This document shows positions 26,801 through 40,869 of a stretch of DNA of 64,000 nucleotides, in pieces (the stretch's first letter is position 1; each line of letters starts with the position of its first letter). Source of the DNA: Nipponacmea schrenckii (lineage: Eukaryota > Mollusca > Gastropoda > Lottiidae); contig JAUJPP010000003.1 in the NCBI GenBank assembly GCA_030562195.1, positions 12,121,398 through 12,185,397 on the forward strand. The letters run 5' to 3'. A program made the translations under genes and the position numbers. Below the pieces are notes generated by a model. It did no database searches and was not told where the DNA came from. It worked only from the letters and a program-made list of their open reading frames with translations.

Positions 26801-29800
26801 ATCTGCATCATCAATAGTTCTTTTCATAACAAATGCAAAAAAATAGATAAAGTAAATAGTTAGTTAGTTCATTGTAAGAATCGATCCACATAAACTAAGG
26901 AAATCTTGAAAAGTTCCCAAGTAGCAAACTGCTTCAGGTCGCAGATGCGATCACCCTTTGACAACTGTCATTTGCATACAACACCCATAAAAAACAGCAT
27001 GCCATTTGTCACTAAGAAAACACAAAAAGCTTATAATTTGTATACAAGTTTATAATTGATTTTACAGTTACTTACATATAGTGTGTATATTGTATATTAT
27101 TATGTTGTAATTATTTTGTTGTATAAAGTGTAATCGCTTATGCAACTAAAATTGTTGCTATGTCCGCCGTATAATAACTGCTATATATATGTTATTGTCT
27201 GGTATTTGTTGTGTTTTGTGTGGTATTGTAGTAAGTAACTGTTGAAACATTTAACTTTAATTATTGCTATCTATGTATGTTGTATGATATTTATGTTTGT
27301 ACAGTGCAGTAATTATAGAACATTGGGTAAAATGAGTTGTTGCTTTTTTCCGTGTAGTAATTGATTTGTTAATTTTTGTATCGTAAATATTGTATAGTAA
27401 TTATTGTATAACAAAACACTGTATATTATGTGATGCATAGTTAAAATGTTTTAACATGTTCACATTACTTGCTATTTCTTGTAAGCCTGTGTATTTGGAT
27501 AGGGGTTATATTATCTGGTATATCTAGTATTGCTTTATTCATAATTGCTAATCTGTGTTGTAATAGATTATCCGATAAGCAGGTCTGTCATATTATATTG
27601 AATGATATGCTTGTATCACTGTCGATCTAATCGATTACAGTAGCCAGTTATAGAATAGTTTAATATTCTATTTGACTATATAGTAGATCCTAATGAGGTT
27701 TGTTATGATGTTAAATAGATAAAACAGCGCCACATCTCTACTACAAAACAGTCTGTAAAACAAAGTGACTAGAGTTAATATGCATGAACAATTTTCTTTC
27801 AAAACACTGTAAAGTGAGGTCTGGGAGATTTAGACCTTAGGATGAGGATAGCCATGACCATTTCATTTTTCTTAAATTGAAAAGTGACCTTTAATTTATC
27901 TTTGAGAATCTTTTTTGACAGCCTGAGAATAAATATACTGATATATAATGCTGGTAGTTTATCGCCAATATAAGATATATTAAATTATATAAGAGATCTA
28001 TATTTCTCTTAGATGTTTCAGAACTTACAAACTAATAAGACACCGTCTAGTCTTCTTTTCTTCAATACAGTCTCGAGAGCAAACCAAACTTCATCTCCAT
28101 CTAACAGATTCTTATAAAAATAATCCAGCACGTTCTCTTGATGAAATTTGTCAGCTGATAATTTGTTGAATCAGGCCATTTTGTCAACATATTTCACTGA
28201 ATTGATTGGCGTTAACAAGATTGCCGTGGTGCCATGACTCGACATTTAAACACAAATTACAATATTTAATACAATCACTGGATGAATACCAGTATTCAAG
28301 ATACAACAGTTCTTCTTGATTTGTTTATTCTCCTCACAATTCTCTGATTCCTGTCGATGGTTGAGACAAGAGGCGGCATGGTTTCACTATGGTAAAATTT
28401 TGTCCACTGAGTCAATAAGGTCGATCTTTTCTTAGAGATTGGTCTTAAAAAGACTTTCAGAATCTCTATCAACTGCAATACCAATGCCTTTAATTGTGTC
28501 GACTTGACAAAATTCAAATCTAAGGACACAAGTAGTGTTACCGTGTGTTAAATTTGAAATAAGAGCCGATGGTGTAATTCATCACGAATTTATGAAATTA
28601 TGAAGTTGGCAGATATTACAACAGCTAAATCTGTCTGTAAAAGGTATTTCCAAAAGAAAACATTAGGAATTATCCATTATCGAATCTGTCAGTTATTAAA
28701 TGTATACAGTGCATATATTTCTAGGCTAGGGTTTGAGGAAATATTAAATTGTTGACACCATTTTTCAGAGTGGGGGACCTAGGAATATTTCAGAAATATT
28801 GATATTGGTACTATTATTTGCCTTACTGTTTTTCTAAATCTATATTCACCAAGGTCACCAAGTGTTAAATCAACCCCAGAACCTCTTAATTTGTCAACAA
28901 AGACATGCTTTCCTCGAAAGGGGTCAGCATTGGGCAATCAGATTTCTTCGAACGACATTTAACCACAATAGAGTTCATATTATATTGAATGTTGTTGAAA
29001 TAGCTTCAATATATTTGTATAGTTTGTTATTTCAATGAATGTTAAGGAGCTGAGTCCTGCTGGAATATTTCCATTTGCTGTAAAAACAAATTTCAAGTTA
29101 TAAAATCCAAGTTTTAGAACTGTTTTTTTTTTCCACTTGATACAAGCCGTATCGTATTCAACCTGTTTGGTAAATTACATCGATTATTGGTAATAAATAA
29201 TTGAAAGATTCTGGTTGCTATAATTATGTTATCAGTTCTATGCACTCAGTGTCATTATGTACAGTTTCAGCCACGTCAGCTTTCAGTCTTATAAGAACGT
29301 GTAACACTTGATCATGACGTGTATAGAAGCAAGGAATCAGAAATCGTGATATATGGATTCTATCAAGAGAAAATGAGAGAATTAAATGATAGGGTTTCAA
29401 CATTACTGTCAAATAGCTCAAACACTACTCGATTAAAAACACATAACATTTACCCAGTAGAAGACTAAAGAACGAGATTGATTATGTGTGTATTTAATGT
29501 CTGACTTAATATTCAATTTCAATTTCAGGTTTTCTGTCTCCGTTTTCTATATATTTTCTATTATTTGTATAAATCGTCTATCAAACTTGGTTAAATCAAT
29601 GTTCTTGGAGTATTGTTGCATATTTGTCTGTGTGTTTATATTCTGGTAAATTACAGTAGTGTTTATTAAGACAGTGATTCGGCACCCAGGATGTTCCTGT
29701 CTGTTAAGCTGGTGTTTTTGTCATAACTGACTTTTAAATTTTATTTATTTGCTTTGTTTTGTCTGAAGTTATAATGTGTTATGACTGTGTCCAGCCTATG

Positions 29801-31673
29801 TTTTGATTTTATGGTACTGAAGTCTATCTGTAGTAAATTCCTACATTGTTTCGATGGACTAGCTCTGGCTGTCCATTCCATCTGTTTGGTGTGTCTGTGG
29901 TGTTTTGTTGGTATATACATGTTCATGTATACCGATTTTGACCCATGATTTTGATTTGTCTGAGATCTATGTTATATGGTTGTTTCATAGTTAAAGGAGT
30001 TGAACTTTTTGTGTATTTTAGGGTCCAAGTTCGTAATGCACTTAACCTCAAGGATACAATGGTGGAAAGTTGTAACATACCGGCAACATTTAGTGTAGAT
30101 GTCGAAGGGTGAGGAATTTCTATCAACCAAACATTAGCGACTCGACAACTGGTCCCGGTCATTGGATCTATCGATAGGTCGTTATAAGAAATCTATTTCA
30201 AAGATTTAATTTAGAAATTGAATAGACATTCCCAACAGTCATTGTCTTCTCAAACTGCTATACTATGGGTAACATTAACTCAGATCCAAGCTTAAGTCGT
30301 AGTTATTCGTTTTAAATGGTGCAGGTAAGTCGTCGGTATATAGTTGCTGGGGAACTTGTATAATAATAGAATCTAATTTAGAACTTCAGAATAAGGTGAA
30401 AAAGAATACTAGTATATCATTTCTTTCACAATGGAAACTTTGATCCATTTACTACTACACATTTTCATTATATCTTTGAATAATAAAACCTTTAAACCAT
30501 AACAGACTTCTTTTTATTCAATATTTCTAAAACTTGAATTTTGGTGTTCAAGAAGAGGTACAAACATTGGTCAAGATTGTGACTAGTGTATGTAAATTAT
30601 TTAAAATGAGCTTATTTTAAAGATATTCGTGGAGTCTTTTTTCTGTCAGGTACTAATTACTCTTGTGTTTTTCTTAAAGAGTTGTAGAGGAGTTAAATAA
30701 CACAGGCTTAATGGCGTAGAGAACAAGTTTTTGTACCTTTTAGTCATCACTTAACATCATATTTCACCAGATGGTTTTAGTTATCTACAATACATCTTAA
30801 CCATCTAAACCAATTGGTTAAATCCGAGTTTCAACTTTGTATAGGTGTGAAAGATGTGTAGAGATACCTAAACCTGATACTGGATCCCACAAGAAGTAAC
30901 TATGTAACCAAATGAACTAAATTTCCGTTTGTTAGCCTAACCAACTCAATTGCAAACCATTTAGACTATTCAAGCATTATAACGTTTCTGGTGTCATTGT
31001 AACAAATATATTAATAGTTACTAATAGTGAATGGATCAGGTGATTTGTGTTATAAGTATAGATTTTTTTAAAAAGGCTTTAGATATACAACAGTAATGAT
31101 CATGAGTATATACTATGTTATATTTGATCGATTGTTGTTTAGAATCATACTTATTGTTAATTTGATAAAAAATAAAGCTGTGTCCTCAGAACACATAACC
31201 CCGTTCGATGATAATTCACACCTAGGAGATGAAGGTTGTGTGCTTTGTAATTTATACATATTAAATTGCAAATAACTGATGCCACTCGACTTATATCAAC
31301 AGGAAAGAGAGGACGTGCCTGGAGCAAATGTAATTCACAGCGAAATCAATTTTATTAACTAACATTCCTTAAATATTTATGGTTTTGGCCAATGTTAGTT
31401 TCATGCAGTGTTTCATATTTTAAAAAACCAATGTCGGGGACACAATACTAATTAATTATATATACCAACGTAGAAAATAATATTCATAGGTAGGGAATGT
31501 CTCGGATAAATTGTAACAAAAGCATCTGTCATGCTATCAAATGTCTTGGGACCGGTTGTCGTAGCGTCTACCTATATTCATAATTGTATTCAATGTTACT
31601 AAATCAAAGCAATAGGCAACAATTTATATTTTTGTTGGTAAGAATCTCATAGAGTAGCTCCACGTGATAAAAA
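20816..31673. other. long gene-free AT-rich stretch
   Basis: About 11 kb with no exon, RNA gene or repeat that I can defend. The segment 27040-27600 is TGTA/TTGTAT-rich low-complexity sequence. Frames at 28296-28529 and 29741-30162 on the minus strand have somewhat more protein-like composition. Neither carries a motif I recognise. Confidence 0.4.
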
Positions 31674-31904
31674 TTGGGCATGGATAATAGGAATTCTGTA
31701 GGCCTATCATTCCAGTTTCCAGTTAGATATAATGACAAGATCAACATTGGATCAGTCATCAGTTATTGTCTTGAAGAACTCGTTAAGAACGTGTATTCAG
31801 TCATACTTCACCCATACTTTCCATTCATTCTAAACGAGGTCGATTATTACGACACTGTCATTATACACACTATAGGTGAATATATACTTGCTTTACTCGT
31901 GTAA
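31674..31904 (+). pseudogene. coding-like segment, plus copy of an inverted pair
   Basis: The frame reads through NDKINIGSVISYCLEELVKN and continues to a stop at 31902. A related peptide, EKINIGSGHCLEELVKNV, is encoded on the opposite strand at 32876-33020. The two copies are identical over about 30 nt (ending AACTCGTTAAGAACGTGT) and differ by a 6-nt in-frame indel just before it. Frame-preserving divergence suggests the ancestral sequence was coding. I do not recognise the family. It could be an exon, a relic of one, or part of an unknown element. Confidence 0.3.
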
Positions 31905-32298
31905 ATATATAAGTAACAAGGGTTGTCATCAATTCTTTGAAAAATGAAACACTTAATCCATTATCGAGAAAACAAGTTGTTATTTAATCCTATATCTAAA
32001 GAATATGATTTAAAAATGTTTCACTTATAACCAATTATCTTGTCTTTAATTTGATGTAGCTGTAGTCTGCTGATTGATTGATTAATTAGACAGACAAGGT
32101 TGGCATACGTTCTCAGACTCTGGATCTAAACAAACTTTAAAAACCGACAGTGTAGAATAACAAAATATAGTAATTAACAAACACTATATAGGTGGAGTGG
32201 AGTCCGCTTTCCGTTTTATAATTACTAGTTTCTAAGCTATCTTTACCAACTTTGCTTCCCTCATAGTCATGTAAAAACATGCAAATATGTGTTTAAGG

Positions 32299-32791
32299 TT
32301 AAAGCGGCCCAGGCTTTATTTGTTTCGGACAATCATCCGACAGCCTCAAACACATGAAATCTTTTGGTTAGCTAATCAGAAATAGTCTACAGAGCTTACC
32401 TTTGAAATTTGAGCCTTCAAATCCATGTGTATCCATAATTATCCGTGTTTGAAAAATCATAATGACTTAAGAAATTACGAACGTCCCGCCATATTGGAAA
32501 ACGGTTCGTCTTGGTAATCAAAGAGTTATCCTTCCCGTCGTGCAATAGCGGTCATCTATATGACAGACTACAACGCATTTTTCAATTGTAGACTTTGTCA
32601 ACAGGACACACAATTTTCAGACTGGAGACCAGCCGCGTACAGCACAGAAAAAAATGAAAAGTGAAATTTTTTGTTTAAGGCATATTTCAAGGTATTTTGC
32701 GATTTTCTCAGAGCTTGAATATTTCTGACGACTGTTTAAATGTAACAAAGGCCCAAAACAACCCTTAAAAATCAAGCCTGGTCCCCTTTAA
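32299..32791. mobile_element. MITE with TTAA-like ends
   Basis: The left end, TTAAAGCGGCCCAGGCTTTA, and the reverse complement of the right end, TTAAAGGGGACCAGGCTTGA, agree at 16 of 20 positions. TTAA sits at the outer edge on each side, as for piggyBac-like targets. The 493-bp interior is less AT-rich than its surroundings and has a YY1-like CCGCCATATTGG, but no transposase frame. The element sits between the two arms of the 31.7/32.9-kb inverted pair. Confidence 0.6.
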
Positions 32792-32875
32792 GAAAAAAAA
32801 TCTTACTACAGGATCACCCCCATATAACATTTAGATTCGCGAAATCGATTTCTTTTTCATGCACAAATAATCGTT

Positions 32876-33020
32876 TTATTTTTGTTCTATTACTTGCCCT
32901 ATAAAGAGATATTCCTTGTCATAAAACACGTTCTTAACGAGTTCTTCAAGACAATGACCTGAACCAATGTTGATCTTTTCGTTGTCTCTGGTGTATTTTT
33001 GAAACATAATTGACTTTTTA
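32876..33020 (-). pseudogene. coding-like segment, minus copy of an inverted pair (possible last exon)
   Basis: On the minus strand an acceptor-like TTCCACAG ends at 33021. It is followed by one nucleotide and 47 codons ending LFIGQVIEQK and TAA at 32878-32876, with AATAAA overlapping the stop. The segment has no ATG-initiated frame of useful length. The peptide EKINIGSGHCLEELVKNV matches the plus-strand copy at about 31735-31793. The acceptor, stop and poly(A) signal together look like a real terminal exon, but I do not know the protein and see no upstream exon. Confidence 0.3.
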
Positions 33021-35260
33021 CTGTGGAATAGTTAAGAGTTATAATCGATTTGTAAAAAAAAAATGTAAAGACAGTGCATTCCATTGAGACTATGCTGTTT
33101 GAAAGATAAAGGACGCCGTAATTCCTTCTTCCATTTTAAAAATTTGAACTTGTTTCAAGTTTTGTCTTATGAGGATATGTATAAAATGTATATCTACTAT
33201 ACACCGTAGTGTAATTTACATTGCCAAATGAAAACATATTTCAAATTAAAAATCAAGCGGAACCTTTGTATGCACTATCTTATTCACCTAAATATGATAA
33301 AAAAAAACTCTGGCCTACAGGCAATTCAATCCGAATTAGCACAGCCATGTTTAATAAAATGCCAATCTAATTCAAATTGTAATTGATTAAGGCCTTTGTA
33401 ATAACCAAAGCCATAAACATGCATAACAAATTTGATTCGAGCATTGCTTAACAGAAATTCCATCTGTTTAGTTACAGTTATATAAATACATCACTCACTT
33501 TACAAGTAAAGCGAACTAGTTCTAAAAATCTCTTAAATTCTGAAGAGGTATTTATTTTACAGTGTATGTCTATAGACTTGGGTAAGTTGTTAGAAGGTAG
33601 AGATCAATGAACGTATCGATCTTGATACATCTTGAAACTCAAATCAGACTGTTGTAGAGATTCTAGACATCTTGGCCAATATATAGTTTCTCATTACAGA
33701 CAATTATACACATTATTGATAGGTCATGTAATAATCAATAGCTTATTAATTTTGTTGAAAGTGTGAGGTGGCTCAAGTATAAGTCCACGACTTTGAAGTA
33801 ACAAGTTTTCCATGATAAGAAAATGTAATTTACATTCATACACTCATAACTTATGAATTTACTGTGTTAATCTCGAAAGAAATTTGAACAAACTAATTAA
33901 AAGCCAATTCATATGTTCTATTTAAGAAAACCTAAGTCTGAAGGAAGTACGAGACGAGAGAGCGATGTATAGGGTAATGAATAGAACTGACGCTTTAGTT
34001 ATGGAAGTACGTCTTATGACCTGACTGAATTGGTCACCATTGTGTCGCAGAAATTTGTAAACGCAGTTATTTGTTAGGATTGTACGCGAGCAAATACAGC
34101 CAATCAAATCCCTTGACAGAAACAATGTTTACAAAATTGCCAATCCAATTTAATGTGTCACAAACTTCAGAAAGTTGGCCAATAAAGTCAAGGCATAAGA
34201 TGATAGCATGACATTGAAGATGCGTGATCATCAGATATAAATACAATCTAGGACTTACTGGGAGAAATGTTTTTAAAAGTTAAATCACCATATGAAAACA
34301 ATATGAAGATTGCAGATTATGGAAAACTAAAGTGACTATATCTTATTATCTTCTGACGCCACTCTCCATATTCAAATATTAAAGAAAATTACATTTATAA
34401 AGATAACGTACGATAATCGTCTATATGAAATAATGGTGACAAGGGAGAAATTATTACAACATTAACAACAGAAATTCATACTAATTCTGCATGTTTTACA
34501 TAACATACTTGCCTTTACGAGAAAACGTCTACTTGAGCTAATAGATATTTTATGTAATAGAGAATAAAATAACCATATTGTCTCTGCATGAACATATTTG
34601 AAATTTTTTTACATATATATCTCACATAGGGAGTGATCTTCATGAGCATGTTCATATATTATTAATTTAACTTAATATAAGAATTAAGTAAAAACCAGTA
34701 TCCTCTACGTTAACGTTGGAAACTTCAAATTCTTGTATGAATACAAACCCGATGAAAATAAAACATCCTTTGAGTCTGTTGAAATCTTACCTGTAAGTAC
34801 ATTATTACGTATTCGAAAAGAAGCTACAATAGAGACCATACCAAGTTTCCCGACCTTCATATATATAAATAAGAATGAATTTGCATTTTGATAATTGCTG
34901 TAACCCGTCAAATGGAAGTTAATATATTTTGAAAGCTGTTACACAAGATGTGTAGGTTTTAAAAGAGATACCTAAACACTGCTGTCATGTATACATGTAT
35001 TTCTATCTTCAAGAACTTCTGACAAAATGTGTTATTTGCCAAAATAAAATAACTGTTGAAATTACCCCTAGTCATTTACAAAGCTAAGATAAATAAAAGA
35101 ATGTCATGATGACATTTAAATATTAATTAGTTACTTTAAAACAGAAAGTTTGTGCATATCATTTTTGGTAAGCTGTCAAAAGGTTCTAAATATGATAGAT
35201 AACTCAGATTTCCAGATTTCTTTAAAATATATATGATAAAGATACTGTTGATAAGAGATG
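33021..35260. other. gene-free stretch
   Basis: I see no supported feature. The minus-strand frame at 34705-34911 has mildly protein-like composition but no motif, and its frame does not continue. Confidence 0.4.
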
Positions 35261-35870
35261 TAAAGGTCCAGTCCCATTGCAAATCACACATAAATCACGC
35301 ATAAAATTTGTTTGTGCGTGATTGTTCGTGGAGAAATTGGTCATTTTCTGGGGTTATGCGTGGTCAGAATCACCGATAAATCGCGTATAAAGTGCGCATG
35401 CATCACTGACAAAAAACGAATATTCCACGCACAACCGCGCACAATTCCCAATGGATCACGCATGAACAATTTTTAATAATTTTTTGTAAGTGATTATAAG
35501 TGGAACATACGTGCGTTTATTGTAAGTGATATGTGCGTGTTCTGTAAGTGATTCGTCAGTGATGTGCGTGCTAGGAACTAATTTCTGACGCACAAGCACT
35601 GACGGAACACTGACAGAACACCCAATCTACGTACAAAATGCGCATAAACTGCGTATAATCGCACACGTTGTGCGTGGAAAAAAATTTGAACCGTTCAAAA
35701 CCGGCGATCGTGCACAAACCCGTCTCTGCGTACAATCACTGACAAAAACTGCTACTCCACGTGTGAAACACGCATGATTTACTCACATCACTGACGAATC
35801 ACGCACAAAGAAAATTTTATGCGCAATTCATGCGTAATTCGTGCGCAAGTGCAGTGGGACTTGGCCTTAA
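35261..35870. mobile_element. long foldback MITE rich in TGCGTG/CACGCA words
   Basis: The left end, AAAGGTCCAGTCCCATTGCA, mirrors the right end, whose reverse complement is TAAGGCCAAGTCCCACTGCA. Matching continues inward (ACGCATAAAATTTG against GCGCATAAAATTTTC; TTTGTGCGTGATT on both). The interior is almost wholly built from short inverted words (CACGCA, TGCGTG, CACTGAC, GTCAGTG), so the transcript could fold repeatedly. It has no coding frame and is unusually CpG-rich for this window. Confidence 0.75.
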
Positions 35871-38800
35871 GGCTATGGGTATATACTGAATTACCGATTC
35901 CAATTATCGTTAGCATGCAGTAAAACAGTCATTATGCCAGACCTCCCAGTCTGCACAGATTTTGTTACCAATTTTACAGGAACTTCTTCATTGTTCTAAT
36001 AAACAATTTCAATTTTACGTCGTTGGTTAATTTGATTTACTTTACCACAGTAGACAGATTATATTGTGCTATAATCTACGTTTGTGAATTGTAACGCTTC
36101 GAATTTACACTGAATTTCAATGATGGTCTTGCTAAATGTATAATTTTAGAGATATTTCACTTTCAATTTGTACTTGCATAACTTAGCTTCCAATTTTTAA
36201 AGAAAAATATGAATGGAATATATCATAGTCAAAAATCGAATTGAACGGCAATATTATAGAGATGAATTTAATGTCGGATTGCTGACAAATATTTGGTGAA
36301 GAAGCTTGTAGTTCTATAAACAGAAGGTAACAGTTAGTTGCAGACTGGGACCTCCTCCGGCATAATGTGTAATAATATAGACATTTCAAATTTATTTTGT
36401 ACCCGCTGTCTCGACAACCGTTTCCTGTAAAAGGGGTGTAACTGTACATACAAAAAGAAGTACCTTATATAACATTTTGGTATCGATTGTTCATCACATC
36501 CCAAAAACATGGTTAATTCCTTAGTTTCTCTGTTAAGAAGTATGTTCTCAGTCTCTTTAAACACAATAATTAAAACTAATCCTTTAATAGAATGTCTGAT
36601 TGATTTTTTGTGTCCAAAGATGTCCATATCAACAGGTCACGGTATAGTTTTAAAAGGGAACATCAATGATTTGTTTGACGAATGGTCGAATCCATTGTAG
36701 ACGATTGTTAGTAATCCGAACGTAAAATCAAATTCCTTTTTATAAAATTGTTTACTTTGTGACAAGGGCAATTGTAAGTTAGAGCTAGATATCATGATCA
36801 AATAATACTTAGTACAGGAAGACAACTGTTACACTTCCCTAAATCCTGATATTCTTAACTGTAAAAAATGTAGAATAATGTCGGTCAGCATAAAATAGTT
36901 CATTACTATGTTTAAATAATTAATGACAAGTTTAGTATAAAAAAACACATTTCCACCCGAAATACAAGAATGAAGTGATAAAGCTATGGTGAAATTAACA
37001 ATGACCTTCTTGAGTTCTAAAATGAATCTACAAATTATCAACTCCAAAAATTATGATTCCCACCAAAAGCGCACATATTCCAGTTATCTTAACCACAAAG
37101 CCATAAAAAATTTACATTTAGTGTAATAGTATAATGATTTACGTTATTTGATTATCAGAGAAATCTTAATGTTCTATCATATATATTCCATGATACATAT
37201 TTAATTAGAATGTGACAATGTTAAACTATATACAGTATGGTTGCCAGATTGGAAGACAAGATTAACTAACTGTATGATAACATCTGGGACCTACACCGAT
37301 TTAGTAACAGATAACAACCATTAACCGTATATAACAGCGACTTGCCACTATTTCAAAATTGTCAAATAGTCCAAACAAATTATCAAATTAGATTTAGAAT
37401 AAAGGAACTATTTGAGCCTTACTACCTGCCAAAGAGGTTCTATATGATGTAAAGTTTATGTGATTTTTATATATTATGATTAGAGATTGGTGCGCTCATG
37501 TAACCTATTTTTTATATTTAGCTGACACGACTATCTACCTTCTTGACAGATTTAGCAATTAATGATATCTCAATCAGATTTGTCCCTACAATTACCACTA
37601 CACTAACCTGTGGGTTTTATTTGCATTATTCTTATCACGCGTCTTACATCTGCGATTTTAGGGGCATTTACATGACCCACAAATGCGCGACGAAACATCG
37701 GAATGGTGTATATAAAGCTAAGTGACTACGATACACGTATGCGAATAGGTTCGAAAACCTCTTTATAAAATTGGTCATACCATGGACGATAATATGATAA
37801 AGGTGATAAATTATAGTGGTGTTTTTTTATCAGAGTTCTCACCTCTTAGAATTTTACCGTATTCTACGCTGCATGGAAATATATAAGCTGGATATCGACC
37901 AGCAAAACTCGTCAATAAGAAAATGGCTGCCTTGCAGAAATCCTTTAACCTCTACCATCTTTTTTTTTGTTTGTTTGTTTGTAAGATATCAGCTTGTGAT
38001 GAATGAGAAAGGTATATATCAAATCATCCTTACGTTTTCTCTCTTAACTTCTCTTCCACGTTGAAGGTTAGAGATTTTTCTTCTGACGTACCTTGTTAAT
38101 CAAAAACATATAGTGTACAATTCATAATAAATAAGCATGATAACGTATCGTATTATTTTTTCTATGAATCTTGACTATATAAGATGTAGTTGTTTCTACA
38201 TATTTTATCATCTAGTAAAAAAGATTTCCTTTTTGTTATTTGTAACACACAGTAAGCGTGAGTGTGGAATATTTCTGTGGTTGACAAAGGAATAAATTTG
38301 AGTTACCTCCCTTTCCACAAGATTTTTATATAAGTTACAACATCTTGAATACTTATCTTATTATTTCTACCAAGATATTAAAATTAACCTTAATAAAAAC
38401 CAATAATAGTCACAATGCACCAGCAAGAATCTTTTTTACAGAAAACATACACGAAATGACAAATAAAATGAACATTAATACAAAATACAAATTAAACACA
38501 TTCCAATTTCCCAAAATAAAAATTAATCAAAATCGACAAAATTTTCTTCTCTTCTTTAAGTTTCTGTCGGTTTAATATGAGATAAAATACAATATTAAAT
38601 TTTTGAACCAACGATGACCGCTCAGAGAAGATCACCTCTGAAAAGACACAAAAACAATATCGTGTGAAATTTTAGACAGGAATTCGTGTAATTAATTAAT
38701 GATTTTATCTGTAGATCGTGACATTGATATTAACAATTTGAAAGAGCATTTCTTCATTATTTGTTATAAATTGCCTACTTTTGAATTGAAAATGTTAAAA

Positions 38801-40869
38801 TATTTGCAAAATAGGTTTGTACACTATGAAGAATTATTTGAACCATATCCTCCAAATATATTGCCAAATTAACAATGTTAAGTGAAATTTAGTTTTGCTT
38901 TCTACTTTTATGTCCCTGAAAACGGAAGATTCTTTCTCATGAAAGCGACAATAGCCTATATAGGCTATTATTTGTCTTTTCGATCAGTCGGAAAGTGCGT
39001 AATGTAACGCATGGGAAGTAACGGTTTTTGTGTGTTCTTTTATTTGTAAATGTGTTGATAACATGGTATGTATTAGAAACCCTTGACGCTTCAGGCAATA
39101 TAATATTATGATGAGTTCAAGAGTTTTGAAAAGAATGAAGCTTCAATGTTTCCATGGTAAAATTGGGTAACCTTGGGTCGATTTCAATCGTCTGTTTTTT
39201 AGATCAAATTATTGGTAATAAACATAGGTTTGAGCAGCACACTTACAGAAACCTTATATTTTACTCTATCGAATTCTATTAAAACTAAAAGCTTTCATCA
39301 CAAGATGTCATTATCAAACAAAATATCAATAAACTTAGTCGATTTCCATTGTTTAATCTAGAAAATGGAGAGATTTCAACAAAACCAGTAATGAAATGAG
39401 TTGAATGTTCGAGTGATTTGATTACGATAATAACTAATTAGATGTTATTTAGGTAATTTTCTATTTTCTTAATCATAATAATCAGTAGTATTGCATGTTA
39501 ACCTTCAAATCACGATCTCATTATCGTCTATCAGCTTGATTCACTAACAGCCATTTTGATCAAGAGACTGGCTAAATTAATTTCCATTGATTTTACATGG
39601 ACAGAATAGAATATAGAATCTATTGCTCTTATAATACTTAATAACCTTTCTTTGGCTCGTCGAATTTCCTCGTTTTGAACTATACATCTATGTATAAGTA
39701 CAGAGACAGAACATCTTTATTTAATTTCCAGTCATGGTTTTAACGAAATGAGTGGATTTTCTGTACTTCTTAATTTGTTCTTGGCAGAAATAGGATTTAG
39801 ATTTATGTTATAATGAAGACTTTTTCTCAATGATATTGAGACGAAATAATTCCTTATTGTGAACACAACTTCTATCACCTAATTTCTTTGATCATAAAAC
39901 CCCAAATATTAGGACGTTCAATTGAAAGTCTTTTAAAAGTAGTGTTTTATAATATCATCGTTTGAATTTTTAATGGAAATGATTAAACCTTTCAATTTGT
40001 ATGTGGTGGAAGTAATGGCACCATTGCACAATTACCTATGAAAGTGCCGATTAGGGTCGAGTCCAGGGCATTAAAGTAATAACGGCCATGTCACAATAAA
40101 ATGCATATATGGTCAAATTTTAGTTTAAAAAAGTTTGTATTAGAATAGATCAGTATTATTGAAGGCCACTCCACGCTGTAACATCTAATTGAATGTTTAA
40201 CGTAATGAAATATGTAAAGCTTAAATTGCATTAGAGTTGATGAGGATAAAAATATCATACTGAAGTAGGTTACGCCCGGTGAAAAAGAGAAGAACAAATT
40301 TAGGCTACACCTTATAACAAAAATCCTAAGATACCTAATATCACAACTTGAAATGTATGGAATTTTTATATGAAATTTTTTTAGCATTGATGTATTTATT
40401 AAGTATAAAATGACTATGTAATAACATATGATGGCAGTTAAACCAGCTGTGGTCTTACTAATTAACTACACTGTTATATCTTAATTACAGTATATTCTAG
40501 TAACACTAGATACTTATATAAATAAACAATCTGTTTAAATAACGTTATCTTCACACGATTTTAACCAGATTACAACTTTTTACCTCTGACATAAAGTGGC
40601 TAGGTGTATAAATATCTTACTAGGAAAATAAATAATTGGCAAAAAAATATCAAAGGACTTGATATTTACAATATGCCATTTGTTGTTTTCTTTAACTATG
40701 TATAATACCTCAGAGATACACTTATAAACTTCGTTTTTCTCTACTTTTTGGAATCTAAACTAAACTTCTTCTGTGCCCTAGAATAAAAAAAAAATGCCTC
40801 ATACTTATCTTCACGTCATGATCACAATCAGTAATAAGGGGCATTCAACCACGTGTTATAACTAGATCC
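35871..40869. other. gene-free stretch
   Basis: About 5 kb without a supported gene. A perfect 20-bp palindrome (AATAGCCTATATAGGCTATT) lies at 38950-38969. The frames at 36183-36700 on both strands are noise-like. Confidence 0.4.

Noticed and set aside
28296..28529. Minus-strand frame with an acceptor-like GGTATTGCAG and basic C-terminus
   Set aside because: There is no family match and only an ATTAAA downstream. The evidence is too weak to call an exon.
29741..30162. Two adjacent minus-strand frames with moderately protein-like composition
   Set aside because: I recognised no domain and the frames are separated by stops. It may be a decayed repeat, but I saw no second copy in the window.
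34705..34911. Minus-strand 68-codon frame with beta-strand-like text
   Set aside because: No recognisable domain, no convincing splice context and no related copy.
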